Shown here piece after piece: positions 1-9,454 of a DNA stretch of 64,000 nt; position 1 is the first letter of the stretch, and each line of letters opens with the position of its first letter. Origin of the DNA: Natronococcus amylolyticus DSM 10524 (lineage in GTDB: Archaea > Halobacteriota > Halobacteria > Halobacteriales > Natrialbaceae). The stretch covers positions 117,392 to 181,391 of the forward strand of contig NZ_AOIB01000036.1 in the NCBI RefSeq assembly GCF_000337675.1, written 5' to 3'. The notes beneath the pieces are model-generated. The model was not told where the DNA came from and made no database searches. It worked only from the letters and a program-made list of their open reading frames with translations. Position numbers and translations under genes: made by a program.

Positions 1-1
1 G

Positions 2-268
2 GAGCTCGAGGACAAGGGACGCAACGTCGCGACCAACCTGGCGGCCCACACCGGCAAGAGCCGCAAGAACATCAACACCCGTCTGCCGGTGCTCGAAGAC
101 TACGGGCTCGTCGAAAAGATCGGTCCGGCCGAGCGCTCCGGGCTCTACGAGATCACGTCGCTCGGGCGGGCGGCGCTGGTCTACCGCGACCAGTACGACG
201 AGACCGACGACTTCGAGTCGCTCATCGAGGGGCCGTCCCCGGATATCGACGAGTCGGCCGGCGAGTAG
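2..268 (+). CDS. Winged-helix DNA-binding protein (5' truncated)
   Basis: The open frame runs in from the window edge and ends at TAG 266-268; 88 residues are visible. The segment NVATNLAAHTGKSRKNINTRLPVLEDYGLVEKI has the shape of a winged helix-turn-helix recognition helix followed by a wing, as in the PhiH1-repressor-like regulators that are abundant in haloarchaea. The tail is acidic (DETDDFESLIEG). A transcriptional role follows from the fold only; the target is unknown. The real start lies upstream of base 1. Confidence 0.75.
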   Translation, partial: ELEDKGRNVATNLAAHTGKSRKNINTRLPVLEDYGLVEKIGPAERSGLYEITSLGRAALVYRDQYDETDDFESLIEGPSPDIDESAGE

Positions 269-333
269 GGAAGTTTCGCCCGCGGCGAGAACGAAGCGGA
301 CGAGGAGTAGGTTCCCCGTCGCTTCCGGGCCAG

Positions 334-1146
334 CTACAGCGTCAAGCCGCCGCTGTAGGACTCGAGCTCCCGTCTCGAGCACGTCGAGAACGTCAGGCTC
401 AGCGCCCGATCACGTCCCGCCGTCGACGGATAGACGGTACCACAGCGCGACCGATCCTGTTTGTAGTCCGGATCCCAGGCGTAGCTGCTGAGCATCGGCG
501 TCGCGACGACGGTCTCCTCGCTTCGGAAGGCGACCCCGTGATCGTGCTCGAGCCCGAGCGCGTGTCCGATCTCGTGCAACAGGATCTGGATCGTCCGGGT
601 CGGGCGCTCGTTGGGAACGGTCCGGTGGACCACCTCGCCGTCCCGAACCGTTCCAAGCTCCGCGATCGGCGGCAGCGTCGCGAGGTAACGGGCGCCGCCG
701 ACGGACGCGACGTGGGGCAGCGCGAACCCGGTCGGTGCGGTCGTCATCTGGCCGTCCGTGACGAGCAGGTTGACGTCCGAAACCGGGTCGACGTCGCCGA
801 CCCCGACCGCCCCCGACGCCAGCGTCGTGGGCCACTCGCCGCCGCTGGTCACGCGGGCGCCGTCCTCCGTCGAGACCGCGACCGTTCCGCCGACTGACAG
901 CTCGAGCTCCCAGTGCTCGTCGGAAAGCAACGCCTTGAGGTAATCGCGGACGCGGTCGGCGATCCCGTCGTACCCCGCGGCTCGATCGGAAAACCAGAGT
1001 CGAACCTCGAGGCGGTCGGTCGGCTCCCGCCTCGCGTAGCCGAGCGTTCCGACGGTGGCGACCGAGGCGGTCGACCCGGCCAGCCCGACCAGCAGCTGGC
1101 GCCGCGTCAGGGCCGGTCTCTCGTCGCTCGCTCCCTCGTCGTTCAT
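334..1146 (-). CDS. Tat-exported metzincin-like zinc metalloprotease
   Basis: This 270-residue protein has a twin-arginine signal near residues 14-35 (TRRQLLVGLAGSTAS, then a short hydrophobic stretch), so it is probably exported folded, as most haloarchaeal secreted proteins are. Near residue 189 it carries HEIGHALGLEHDH, the HExxHxxGxxH zinc site of metzincins (matrixin/archaemetzincin type). A downstream ATPMLSSYAW segment could be the Met-turn. Family knowledge supports an extracellular zinc protease; the substrate is unknown. It converges on the gene fragment at the window start. The ATG at 1146 puts the Tat motif at the usual distance from the N-terminus. Confidence 0.8.
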   Translation of the reverse strand: MNDEGASDERPALTRRQLLVGLAGSTASVATVGTLGYARREPTDRLEVRLWFSDRAAGYDGIADRVRDYLKALLSDEHWELELSVGGTVAVSTEDGARVTSGGEWPTTLASGAVGVGDVDPVSDVNLLVTDGQMTTAPTGFALPHVASVGGARYLATLPPIAELGTVRDGEVVHRTVPNERPTRTIQILLHEIGHALGLEHDHGVAFRSEETVVATPMLSSYAWDPDYKQDRSRCGTVYPSTAGRDRALSLTFSTCSRRELESYSGGLTL

Positions 1147-1226
1147 GTTCGCTGAAATCGATCTCGGCGTGTGTTTGGCGACCCCTACGAACTACGATGG
1201 CTCGCCCTAAAACGGTTGCATTCGGA

Positions 1227-1532
1227 CTATTGACCGTCAGGGAACCCGTACTGTCGGTCTCGGAGCCGACGACACCGCTGTCGCGTCCGGACGACGCGGG
1301 CGGCCTCGCCCTCGAGCCGAACCTCGGCTCGAGCCGGCAGCGCCCCGGGGTCGACCGGGGCGAGCAACAGGAGTTCGCCCGACTCCGTTTCGACCAGTTG
1401 TCGGTCGGGGTCGTCCTGTCGGAGACAGCACTTCCAGTCACCCGCTCGGATTCTGCGAGTGACCTCCCAGCCGGTGTAGTAGCTCCCGTCGGACCCCTCG
1501 AGAACCGTTTCGGTCCGCAGCTCCTCGCTCAC
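1227..1532 (-). CDS. Hypothetical protein
   Basis: A 101-residue frame starting at GTG 1532. I do not recognise the family. It has an acidic first half with two cysteines (DWKCCLRQDD), a beta-rich middle (ELLLLAPVDPGALPARAEVRLEG) and an Arg-rich end. Composition and third-position GC match the flanking genes. It lies upstream of the metalloprotease on the same strand, with an 80 bp gap. It could be a small cytoplasmic haloarchaeal protein; the GTG start is a guess. Confidence 0.5.
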   Translation of the reverse strand: MSEELRTETVLEGSDGSYYTGWEVTRRIRAGDWKCCLRQDDPDRQLVETESGELLLLAPVDPGALPARAEVRLEGEAARVVRTRQRCRRLRDRQYGFPDGQ

Positions 1533-2012
1533 GCGTTCTCCCCCGGCAGCGCTCGAGCCGCTTCTCGCCGTCCTCGTTCTCGGTCGCTCATCACTCGAGT
1601 CGAGTCGGGCCGGTCCTATCGTCGGTCGGGTTAACAGTTGCGACAGTTATACGTGGCTGAGTGTCCCCAATCCGGAACTGATCCGATCGGCTGACGGTCG
1701 TTTTGTCGATACCCTCGAGCAGCAAACATCACTCCCGACGTCTCTACCTCCTGTCCGGGGTGACACGGGATCGGAACTGGCCGTAGAGCCAAATAGCGAT
1801 TCCGGACCGAGCAATTGTCGGTAGCGATAGTTGACAACGCGATTCTTCACCCAGGGTTTGGTGTGAAGTTCGCGTTCAGTACAGGTGAACAACGCATCAG
1901 CTCAGTCCGACCATCCCACCTGCAGTGGCGCGCGCTGTCGACGGGCCGAACGTCAGTGAGGACGGTCGACGATGCTGTGCGAGGTCTTCGCGAGTAACAC
2001 GAGCGAATGGCT
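1533..2012. other. Gene-poor stretch with no supported gene
   Basis: The base composition is more AT-rich than in the flanking genes, and the short frames on both strands lack haloarchaeal codon bias and overlap each other. I see no tRNA or rRNA. It leads directly into the hairpin cluster that follows, so it may be part of a decayed insertion or a large regulatory region. Confidence 0.5.
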
Positions 2013-2290
2013 TGGCAGAGCTTGCTCTGCCAGTGGATGAGCGAGCGCAGCGAGTGAGCGTAGCGCGGAACCTACGGTTCCGCGGACCATGCGAACGGGC
2101 GCTGCGCGCCCGTGAGCAGAAATCGGTTGGGGAGGACGTGGCAATCCCGCGTGTTCGTGCGAGTAGAACCTGCTACTCGTCAGTATCACCCGAAAGCCCC
2201 TGGCCCGCTGGAGGGGCTGCGGCTCGCTGCGCGCTTCCCTCGCTCCGCTCAGTCCAGTGCTTACTTCGCCTCGCACCTCCAGCGGGCCAG
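2013..2290. repeat. Cluster of five inverted repeats (palindromic element)
   Basis: Seen directly: a perfect 9 bp stem with a 2-base loop at 2013-2032 (TGGCAGAGC/GCTCTGCCA); a 9 bp stem with a 3-base loop at 2064-2084 (CGCGGAACC/GGTTCCGCG); an 8 bp stem at 2095-2113 (ACGGGCGC/GCGCCCGT); a 7 bp stem at 2160-2179 (CGAGTAG/CTACTCG); and a perfect 15 bp inverted repeat with arms 2200-2214 and 2276-2290 (CTGGCCCGCTGGAGG and its complement) around a loop of about 60 bases. Frames crossing this region look non-coding. From memory, similar blocks recur between genes in Natrialbales, so a dispersed palindromic repeat is my best guess. Confidence 0.7.
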
Positions 2291-2424
2291 CCCCTTTCAG
2301 TCCCACCCAACGGTGATTAGCCGGGGCTGCAGACTCGAGGACGAACATTCCATTCGCATACGCAATTACCGCGTTCGAGTCGGTTCAGCCGTCGTTCCGA
2401 ATCCCGAGCTCGTACTCCGATCGA

Positions 2425-3075
2425 TCAGTAGAGAAAGGTGTGCAGCGCCGAGAGCAGCTTTCGCTCGATCCGACGGAGGTGGTCGTCTACTGCTCGTCGG
2501 CTGATTCCCAGTTCGGCCCCGAGTTGCTCGCTCGTCGTCTCCCGGGGAATCTCGTAGTAGCCGCCCTCGATTGCCAGCGAGAGGACCTCGCGCTGGCGGG
2601 CCGTCAGCTCCGGCAGCGTCTCCTCGAGCGAAACCAGCGGGGACGACCGGGCGGGAACGCCGACCTCGCGTTTGCGCAGGACCTCGACGTCGAACCCGTC
2701 CTCGAGGAGAGCGGCGTAGAGATCGGTGAGGTTCTCGGGGTCGAGCGCGAGGATTCGACAGTGTTTCCGCCCGTCCTCGTACCGCAGCGGCGGGAGCAAC
2801 AGGCAGTCGTGGGACTCGAGGTATCGTTCGATATGTGAGGTCTCGTGTCGCTTCAGACAGGAACCCGTAATGACGACCGTCTCGCCGTCCCCGCGGACGC
2901 AGTCCTCGATTCCGATATCTTCCCGGACCCGAGAGAGCACCGGCTCGGCCGACGAGCCGACGACGTAGAGGAGGTCCGCGTGGTCGTTACACCAGAGTTC
3001 GATCCGGCAGTCGGTCCCGTCGGTCGGCGCGGTGTAGGCGCTCGAGTCGGCGATAGCGACGGTCGCCTCGTACAT
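2425..3075 (-). CDS. Bat-type HTH_10 regulator, likely controls hut genes
   Basis: The protein has 216 residues. The C-terminal 60 residues form the HTH_10 (bacterio-opsin activator) domain: [22 protein letters not shown], then [27 protein letters not shown], a classical helix-turn-helix. The N-terminal part is an unassigned sensor-like region of the kind usual in this family. It is divergent from hutU, and the 85 bp between the two starts holds a TATA box and two palindromes. Position therefore suggests it regulates histidine utilisation; this is inference. The ATG at 3075 is the first in frame. Confidence 0.75.
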   Translation of the reverse strand: MYEATVAIADSSAYTAPTDGTDCRIELWCNDHADLLYVVGSSAEPVLSRVREDIGIEDCVRGDGETVVITGSCLKRHETSHIERYLESHDCLLLPPLRYEDGRKHCRILALDPENLTDLYAALLEDGFDVEVLRKREVGVPARSSPLVSLEETLPELTARQREVLSLAIEGGYYEIPRETTSEQLGAELGISRRAVDDHLRRIERKLLSALHTFLY

Positions 3076-3098
3076 GCATACCGATACGCAGCCGACCT

Positions 3099-3106
3099 AT
3101 TATAAA
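3099..3106 (+). promoter_or_regulatory. TATA box of the hut operon
   Basis: TATTATAA lies about 55 bases upstream of the hutU ATG in an otherwise GC-rich region. With the usual archaeal spacing of about 25 bases, transcription would start near 3130, giving a short leader. Confidence 0.5.
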
Positions 3107-3111
3107 TCCAC

Positions 3112-3136
3112 TTCCGTACGGAACACCGATGGTGTT
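3112..3136. promoter_or_regulatory. Two abutting palindromes, candidate operator of hutU
   Basis: TTCCGTACGGAA at 3112-3123 is a perfect 12 bp palindrome. AACACC-GAT-GGTGTT at 3122-3136 is a perfect 6+3+6 inverted repeat sharing two bases with the first. They sit just downstream of the TATA box and over the expected transcription start, where a bound repressor would block initiation. The divergent HTH_10 regulator is the obvious candidate binder; its recognition site is not known from sequence. Confidence 0.45.
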
Positions 3137-3160
3137 GGTTCCCCGAACCGTGCTATCGGT

Positions 3161-4912
3161 ATGGACAGCGACCGACGATCGACGCTCGGGGACGCCCCAC
3201 CGAGCGACCAGTGGCAGGAGTACCGCGGCTCGCCGACGGGAACGGACCTCGAGTGTGCGGGCTGGCGTCAGGAGGCCGCCTTCCGGATGCTGAACAACAA
3301 CCTCGATCCCGACGTCGCCGAGCGACCCGAGGACCTGGTCGTCTACGGCGGCACGGGGCGAGCAGCCCGGTCGTGGGACGCCTACGACGCGATCTGTGCC
3401 GAACTTCGGGAACTGGGCGACGAGGAGACCTTACTGGTTCAGTCGGGCAAACCCGTCGGCCGCTTCGAGACCCACGAGCGCGCCCCCCGAGTACTGATCG
3501 CGAACTCGAACCTCGTCGGCAACTGGGACGACTGGGAGCACTTCCACGAACTCGAGGCCGAGGGCAAGATCATGTACGGCCAGATGACTGCGGGCTCGTG
3601 GGCCTACATCGGCACCCAGGGGATCATCCAGGGCACCTACGAGACCCTCGCGGAGCTGTCGAGCCAGCACTACCCCGACACGGAGGGACTCGAGGGTACG
3701 ATCGTCGTCACGGGCGGCCTCGGCGGGATGGGCGGCGCCCAGCCCCTCGCAGTGACGATGAACGGCGGCGTCTGCATCGCCGCCGAGGTCGACGAGTCGC
3801 GGATCGATCGGCGCCTCGAGACGGGCTACTGTCAGGAGAAGACCGACGACCTGGACGTAGCGATCGAGAACGCGAAAGCTGCTGCCGAGGCCGGCGAGCC
3901 CTACAGCATCGCCGTCCACACCAACGCCGCCGACATGCTCGAGGCGATGCTCGAGCGCGAGTTCCTCCCCGACGTCGTCACCGACCAGACCAGTGCCCAC
4001 GACGAACTCGAGGGCTACTACCCCTCGGGCTACACGGTCGAAGCAGCCGACCAGCTCCGAGAGGACGACCCCGAGACGTACGTCGCCGAGAGTCTCGACA
4101 CCATGGAACGCCACGTCGACGCCATTCTCGCGATCCAAGACGAGGGCGCGATCGCCGTCGAGTACGGCAACAACATTCGCGGACAGGTGCAGGAACACCG
4201 CGGCCACGAGTCGGCGTTCGACTTCCCCGGGTTCGTCCCCGCCTACATTCGGCCGCTGTTCTGTCGCGGGAAGGGACCGTTCCGCTGGGTTGCCCTCTCG
4301 GGCGACCCCGCCGACATCCACCGGACCGACGACGCCGTCCGCGAGCTGTTTCCCGCAAAGGACCACCTGCACCGCTGGATCGACCTCGCACAGGAGCAAG
4401 TCGAGTTTCAGGGCCTGCCCTCGAGGGTCTGCTGGCTCGGGTACAGCACCGACGGCGAGGGCGACGAGGGGCTCACCGAGCGCGCTCGCTTCGCCCTGCG
4501 GATCAACGACCTGGTCGCCGACGGCGAGATCTCGGCGCCGATCGTCGTCACGCGGGACCACCTCGATGCCGGCTCCGTCGCGAGCCCGAACCGCGAGACT
4601 GAGGCGATGCGCGACGGCACCGACGCCGTCGCCGACTGGCCGATCCTCAACGCCCTGCTCAACTGCGCGGCCGGCGCCGACATCGTCAGCGTCCACGACG
4701 GCGGCGGCGTCGGCATCGGCAACTCGCTGCACACGAACAACCACGTCGTGCTCGACGGTTCGGAACTCGCGGCCGAGAAGGCGAAACGGGTGTTCACCAC
4801 CGATCCGGGGATGGGCGTGATCCGTCATGCAGACGCCGGCTACGAGGACGCGCTCGAGGAGGCCCGCGAGTCGAACGTCCACGTCCCGATGGCGGAGGGC
4901 GATCGCTCGTGA
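3161..4912 (+). CDS. hutU: Urocanate hydratase
   Basis: Urocanase performs the second step of histidine degradation, converting urocanate to imidazolonepropionate with tightly bound NAD+. The protein is 583 residues if it starts at ATG 3161. The frame is open back to 3074, but that stretch holds the promoter and lacks coding character. Conserved urocanase blocks are visible: [33 protein letters not shown], the NAD-binding loop [13 protein letters not shown] near residue 185, and [11 protein letters not shown] close to the C-terminus. It is the first gene of hutU-hutG-hutI; its stop overlaps the hutG start (GTGA). Confidence 0.95.
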   Translation: MDSDRRSTLGDAPPSDQWQEYRGSPTGTDLECAGWRQEAAFRMLNNNLDPDVAERPEDLVVYGGTGRAARSWDAYDAICAELRELGDEETLLVQSGKPVGRFETHERAPRVLIANSNLVGNWDDWEHFHELEAEGKIMYGQMTAGSWAYIGTQGIIQGTYETLAELSSQHYPDTEGLEGTIVVTGGLGGMGGAQPLAVTMNGGVCIAAEVDESRIDRRLETGYCQEKTDDLDVAIENAKAAAEAGEPYSIAVHTNAADMLEAMLEREFLPDVVTDQTSAHDELEGYYPSGYTVEAADQLREDDPETYVAESLDTMERHVDAILAIQDEGAIAVEYGNNIRGQVQEHRGHESAFDFPGFVPAYIRPLFCRGKGPFRWVALSGDPADIHRTDDAVRELFPAKDHLHRWIDLAQEQVEFQGLPSRVCWLGYSTDGEGDEGLTERARFALRINDLVADGEISAPIVVTRDHLDAGSVASPNRETEAMRDGTDAVADWPILNALLNCAAGADIVSVHDGGGVGIGNSLHTNNHVVLDGSELAAEKAKRVFTTDPGMGVIRHADAGYEDALEEARESNVHVPMAEGDRS

Positions 4913-5886
4913 GCGGAACCGATCGGTTCGCGACCAACCCCGACTGGGCGTCGACCGGCGGCTGGGATGTCCTCGCGGGCGGCGACGCGAACGACGAACT
5001 GTTCGGCGACGTCGTCGAACGAGTCGCCCTCGAGACGGGCGACTACGAGGCCGTCCTCGTCGGCGAACCCTACGATGGCGCGGTCATCGGCCGACAGGGC
5101 GCCCGCGAGGGGCCGCCCGCGATCCGACGTTCGCTCGCCCGAACCAAGACCCACCACTTCGACGGTGGTCCCCTCGAGGGAGTCGCGGATCTCGGCGACG
5201 TCGCCTCACTGGTCGAGACGCTCGAGGACGAGGCAGGCGAGCCGGTGTCGGCGGTCCAGACCGAACTCCGCGAGACGACTCGGCTCGTCCACGAGCGCGA
5301 CGCGCTCCCGGTCTTCCTCGGCGGCGACAACTCCCTGACCTACCCGAACGTCGCGCCGCTGCTCGAGTCGGGTACCGTCGGCGTCATCAACTTCGACGCC
5401 CACCTCGACGTCCGCGCGGTCGACGGCGAGCCCACGAGCGGGACGCCGTACCGACAGCTCCTCGAGGACGGCCTCGACGGCTACGCCTGCGTCGGCGCTC
5501 GACACTTCGAGACCTCCACCGCGTACCACGATTTCCTCCACGAGCGCGGGGGAGAGGTCGTTACCGCCGAAGAGGTGGGCGACGACGTCGTCGCGGCTGC
5601 GGATCGAGCTCTCGAGATCGTCGGCGACGTCGACGCCCTCTACGTCAGCGTCGACTGTGACGTCCTCGACGCGAGCGCTGCACCCGGCGTGAGCGCACCG
5701 ACGCCGGGCGGACTGCGTACTCGGGAGCTGTTCCGACTGCTACGGCTGCTCGCGAGCGACGACCGGGTTGCCGGCTTCGAAATCGTCGAGTGCGCTCCGC
5801 CGCTGGATCGAGAGGGGCTGACGGCCGACGCGGCGGCTCGTGCGATCGCGCACTTCCTCGCGGGGTACATGGAGGGACGACGATGA
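4909..5886 (+). CDS. hutG: Formimidoylglutamase (arginase/agmatinase family)
   Basis: It hydrolyses N-formimino-glutamate to glutamate and formamide, the last step of the pathway. The 325-residue protein has the ureohydrolase metal motifs: [18 protein letters not shown] and [14 protein letters not shown]. The first motif has Asn where arginases and agmatinases have a Mn-binding His (GGDHS). I recall some formiminoglutamases also carrying Asn here, but I cannot confirm that. It starts at GTG 4909, overlapping the hutU stop, and its own stop overlaps the hutI start, which implies translational coupling. Confidence 0.9.
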   Translation: MSGTDRFATNPDWASTGGWDVLAGGDANDELFGDVVERVALETGDYEAVLVGEPYDGAVIGRQGAREGPPAIRRSLARTKTHHFDGGPLEGVADLGDVASLVETLEDEAGEPVSAVQTELRETTRLVHERDALPVFLGGDNSLTYPNVAPLLESGTVGVINFDAHLDVRAVDGEPTSGTPYRQLLEDGLDGYACVGARHFETSTAYHDFLHERGGEVVTAEEVGDDVVAAADRALEIVGDVDALYVSVDCDVLDASAAPGVSAPTPGGLRTRELFRLLRLLASDDRVAGFEIVECAPPLDREGLTADAAARAIAHFLAGYMEGRR

Positions 5887-7160
5887 GCGGGCCAGCCGAG
5901 GACGCCGACTCCAGGACGGACAGCGCGAACGGCGATACCTGCGTCGTCTACGGCATCGACGAACTCGTCGTCGGACCCTCGAGGAACGAGTCCGACGACA
6001 CACCCCTCGAGATCCGCGAGGACGCCGCCCTCGTCGCGGTCGACGGCGAGGTCATCGCCGTCGGCTCGAGCGAGGACGTGACCCGCGAGTATCCGCCCGA
6101 GAACGCCGAGACGGCGATCGACGCCGACGGGCGGGCGGTCGTCCCCGGCTTCGTCGATCCCCACACGCACGCCGTCTTCGCCGGGGATCGGTCCGACGAG
6201 TTCGAGGCGAAGTTACGAGGGAAGGAGTACCAGGAGATCCTCGCCGAGGGCGGCGGCATCCTCCGGACCGTCCGAGCGGTCCGGGAGGCGAGCGACGACC
6301 AGTTAGTCGCGAACCTCACTGGGCACCTCGAGACGATGCTCGCCCACGGGACGACGACCGTCGAGGTCAAGTCGGGGTACGGACTCGACACCGAGACCGA
6401 ACTTCGACAGCTCGAGGCGATCGACCGCGCCGACGCCGCCCAGCCGGTCGACCTCGTGGCGACGTTCATGGGCGCCCATGCGGTCCCCAATGACCGGGAG
6501 GCAGAGGGCTACGTCGACGAGGTCGTCGAGGAGCAGCTTCCCGCGATCGCCAACCAGGGGATCGCGACCTTTTGCGACGTCTTCTGCGAGGAGGGTGTCT
6601 TCGACGTCGCCCAGTCGCGACGGGTGCTCGAGGCGGGACTCGAACACGGCCTCACCCCGAAGGTCCACGCCGAGGAGTTCGTTCGCCTCGGCGGGGCGGA
6701 GCTTGCGGCCGAACTCGGTGCTGCGAGTGCCGACCACCTGCTGCACGCCAACGAGGACGACGTCGAGGCGCTAGTCGAGAACGGAGTCGTGCCCGTCCTG
6801 TTACCCGGAACCGCGTTCGGTCTCGGCGAGGCCTACGCCGACGCGCGGGCGTTCCTCGAGGCCGGCGCGCCCGTCGCGCTGGCGACCGATTTCAACCCGA
6901 ACTGTCATTCGCGGAGTATGGAGTTCACGCAGACCCTCGGCGCGGTCGAGATGGGGATGACGCCCGCGGAGGCGCTGCTCGCGTCGACACACAGCGCCGC
7001 GCTGGCGCTCGACCTCGAGGACGGAACGGGGACGCTGCGGGAGGGTGCGCCGGCCGACGCCGTCGTGCTCGAGGCGCCGTCGTTCGCCCACCTCGCCTAC
7101 CGGTTTGACACGACGGCCGTCGATGTGGTGGTCAAGGCCGGGGAGGTGGTCGTCGAATGA
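5883..7160 (+). CDS. hutI: Imidazolonepropionase
   Basis: An amidohydrolase that opens the imidazolone ring to give formiminoglutamate. ATG 5883 overlaps the hutG TGA and gives 425 residues, close to the family's usual length; the open frame further upstream is a shadow of hutG. Visible motifs are the metal-binding PHTHAVFAG near residue 93, [19 protein letters not shown] and the late [10 protein letters not shown] segment. The N-terminus has an acidic extension of about 20 residues. It ends the contiguous part of the hut operon. Confidence 0.95.
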   Translation: MSGPAEDADSRTDSANGDTCVVYGIDELVVGPSRNESDDTPLEIREDAALVAVDGEVIAVGSSEDVTREYPPENAETAIDADGRAVVPGFVDPHTHAVFAGDRSDEFEAKLRGKEYQEILAEGGGILRTVRAVREASDDQLVANLTGHLETMLAHGTTTVEVKSGYGLDTETELRQLEAIDRADAAQPVDLVATFMGAHAVPNDREAEGYVDEVVEEQLPAIANQGIATFCDVFCEEGVFDVAQSRRVLEAGLEHGLTPKVHAEEFVRLGGAELAAELGAASADHLLHANEDDVEALVENGVVPVLLPGTAFGLGEAYADARAFLEAGAPVALATDFNPNCHSRSMEFTQTLGAVEMGMTPAEALLASTHSAALALDLEDGTGTLREGAPADAVVLEAPSFAHLAYRFDTTAVDVVVKAGEVVVE

Positions 7161-7234
7161 CGGTCGCGAGTATCACAATGGCTCCGACCGCAACCACGCC
7201 GGGACCGATCGAACCGAAACCGCAGGAAAGCGCC

Positions 7235-7588
7235 TCAGTAAGTGATGACTTCGTAGCCGTCGCTGACGAGCGAGTGGATGCTCGGATGCCCCTCGTACTC
7301 GTCGGCCGGCTCGGCCTCGCTCGCCTCAACCTCGTCCTCGACGTCGTAGGCGCCCGCGCAGTAGTCACAGACCTGCGCGTGCTCGGCGACCTGCGCGTAC
7401 AGCGCGTGGTAGTCGTGGTCCTCGTCCTCGAGTTCGCCGACCCACTGGGTGCCGGCGCCGTCGAAGAGGATCTCGACGTCGTCGCCGGCGTCGTCGAACT
7501 CCTTCGCTGTCTGGAGGGCGTTGACGACGCGGCCGAGGTCGGACGCCGATTCGGTTCCTGCGAGCACGACGATTGCTGCGTCTGGCAT
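7235..7588 (-). CDS. DsrE family protein
   Basis: A 117-residue protein with the DsrE/DsrF-like fold signature: an N-terminal beta strand with IVVLAG, a helix LGRVVNALQTAKEF, and VEILFDGAGTQWV. A Cys pair (CDYC) lies in the middle and an acidic loop follows. Family members handle sulfur or act as small regulatory proteins; the exact role is unknown. It is oriented against the hut genes, converging with hutI and diverging from hutH, so hutH must be transcribed from its own promoter in the 89 bp between the two starts. Confidence 0.8.
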   Translation of the reverse strand: MPDAAIVVLAGTESASDLGRVVNALQTAKEFDDAGDDVEILFDGAGTQWVGELEDEDHDYHALYAQVAEHAQVCDYCAGAYDVEDEVEASEAEPADEYEGHPSIHSLVSDGYEVITY

Positions 7589-7663
7589 ACGACCAGCACT
7601 CGGGAGTCCGCACGTATTTCCGTTGGGCGCTCGTGTGCGGGCCGCCCACTGGCGATGGCCGCG

Positions 7664-7669
7664 GGAGGT
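7664..7669 (+). promoter_or_regulatory. Shine-Dalgarno site of hutH
   Basis: GGAGGT lies 8 bases before ATG 7678, and this fixes the hutH start over the longer open frame that reaches back to 7573. Confidence 0.6.
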
Positions 7670-7677
7670 GGTCGCCG

Positions 7678-9294
7678 ATGACCGTCGTGCTCGACGGCGA
7701 GTCGCTGTCCCCGGAGGACGTCGCCGCGGTGGCGCGCGACGATGCCCGGCTCGAGATCGACGAAGCGGCCCGAGAGCGACTCAGGGAGTCCCGCGCCCGC
7801 GTCGAGGACGTCATCGAGAGCGGCGAGGCCGTCTACGGGCTCAACACCGGATTCGGCGAGCTGGTCGACGAACGCATCCCGCCCGAGGAGATCGAACAGC
7901 TCCAGACGAACCTGCTGCGCAGCCACGCCGCCGGAGCGGGTCGCGAACTCGAGCGCGAGGAGGTCCGTGCGATGCTAGTCGCCCGGATCAACGCCCTCGT
8001 GACGGGCTACTCGGGGATTCGCGAAACCGTCGTCGACCACCTCGTCGCGATCTGTAACGAAGGGGTCCATCCGGTCGTCAGGTCCCGTGGCAGTCTCGGC
8101 GCCAGCGGCGACCTCGCGCCGCTCGCACACATGTCGCTGGTGCTGATCGGCGAGGGCGAAGCGGTCGTCGAGGGATCGAACGAGGAGGGCGGTAAGCGGT
8201 GCTCCGGCGCCGACGCCCTTGCCGAGATCGGCCTCGAGCCCCTCTCCCTGCAGCCCAAGGAGGGGCTCGCGCTCATCAACGGCACCCAGCTGACCGCCGG
8301 CCTGGCTGCGCTCGCGGTCGTCGACGGAGAACGGCTCGTGCGCGGTGCGGACGCGGCGGGCGCGCTGACGATCGAAACTTCCCTCGGAACGACGGCGACG
8401 GCCGCTCGAGCGATTCACGAGGCCCGGCCGCACACGGGCCAGCTCGAGAGTGCGCGCGAAGTTCGACGACTCACCGCCGGCAGCGAGATCGTCGAGGCCC
8501 ACCGCAACTGCGACCGGGTGCAGGACGCCTACTCGCTGCGGTGTCTCCCGCAGGTTCACGGCGCCGTTCGGGACGCCCTGAGCCACCTTCGGGACGCCGT
8601 CTCCATCGAACTCAACAGCGCAACGGACAACCCACTGGTGTTCGCGGGCGACCGCGTCGACGACCGTGCGTCGGGCACCGAACGCGCGGCGATCCTCTCG
8701 GGCGGCAACTTCCACGGCGCGCCGCTGGCGCTGCGCCTCGAGTACGCCCGTCTCGCGCTGACCGACCTGGCGGCGATCAGCGAGCGACGGATCGACCGCC
8801 TGCTAAATCCCAACCTGCAGGAACCCCATCTCCCGCCGTTTCTCGCCGCCGACAGCGGCGTCGAGTCGGGGTATATGATCGCCCAGTACACCGCGGCGGC
8901 ACTGCTCAACGAGCTGCGCTCGATTGGCGCCGCCTCCGCCGACAACACGCCAGTCAGCGGCGGCCAGGAGGATCACGTCAGCATGAGCGGCCAGTCCGCG
9001 CTCAACGCTCGGCGGGCCGTCGAGAACGCTACGCAGGTCGTCGCAGCCGAATTCGTCTGTGGCGCCCAGGCCGCCGACTACGTCGACGACGCCTTCGAGA
9101 CCGACGAGCCGCTGTCGCTCGGCGTCGGGACGAGCGCCGTCTACGACTTGGTTCGGGAGGTCGTCCCGTCGCTCGAGGCGGATCGGCCGGTTCACACCGA
9201 CGTCGATCGGGTCGCGACACTGCTCGAGCGAGGGCTGCTCGACGAGACGATCGAGCGCGCCACCGGCGACTCGCCGTCGATCGACGACGACTAA
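7678..9294 (+). CDS. hutH: Histidine ammonia-lyase
   Basis: It deaminates L-histidine to urocanate, the entry step for the other hut genes. The protein is 538 residues. The Ala-Ser-Gly triad that cyclises into the MIO electrophile falls at residues 142-144 (GSLGASGDLAPLAH), the same numbering as in bacterial enzymes. Other family blocks are YGLNTGFG near residue 54, the catalytic-loop region HRNCDRVQDAYSLRC, and LNSATDNPLVF. The start is set by a Shine-Dalgarno site. The gene is separated from hutI by the opposing DsrE gene. Confidence 0.95.
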   Translation: MTVVLDGESLSPEDVAAVARDDARLEIDEAARERLRESRARVEDVIESGEAVYGLNTGFGELVDERIPPEEIEQLQTNLLRSHAAGAGRELEREEVRAMLVARINALVTGYSGIRETVVDHLVAICNEGVHPVVRSRGSLGASGDLAPLAHMSLVLIGEGEAVVEGSNEEGGKRCSGADALAEIGLEPLSLQPKEGLALINGTQLTAGLAALAVVDGERLVRGADAAGALTIETSLGTTATAARAIHEARPHTGQLESAREVRRLTAGSEIVEAHRNCDRVQDAYSLRCLPQVHGAVRDALSHLRDAVSIELNSATDNPLVFAGDRVDDRASGTERAAILSGGNFHGAPLALRLEYARLALTDLAAISERRIDRLLNPNLQEPHLPPFLAADSGVESGYMIAQYTAAALLNELRSIGAASADNTPVSGGQEDHVSMSGQSALNARRAVENATQVVAAEFVCGAQAADYVDDAFETDEPLSLGVGTSAVYDLVREVVPSLEADRPVHTDVDRVATLLERGLLDETIERATGDSPSIDDD

Positions 9295-9454
9295 TCGTCA
9301 TAGACCGACGGCGCAACCCTCGTCCCGTCGGTCGATTTGCGCACTGTTATCCCGCTCGAGCACCTACCCGAACCCGCCTTCGTTGGTCGAAGGCACCGGC
9401 ACGACGGGGACCGTTCGAAACACCACCACCTACCGTTTCCCTCGCCGCCGGTTT

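Noticed and set aside
1925..2348. Several 100-130 codon frames on both strands
   Set aside because: They run through the hairpin cluster, overlap each other and owe their length to the palindromic, GC-rich sequence.
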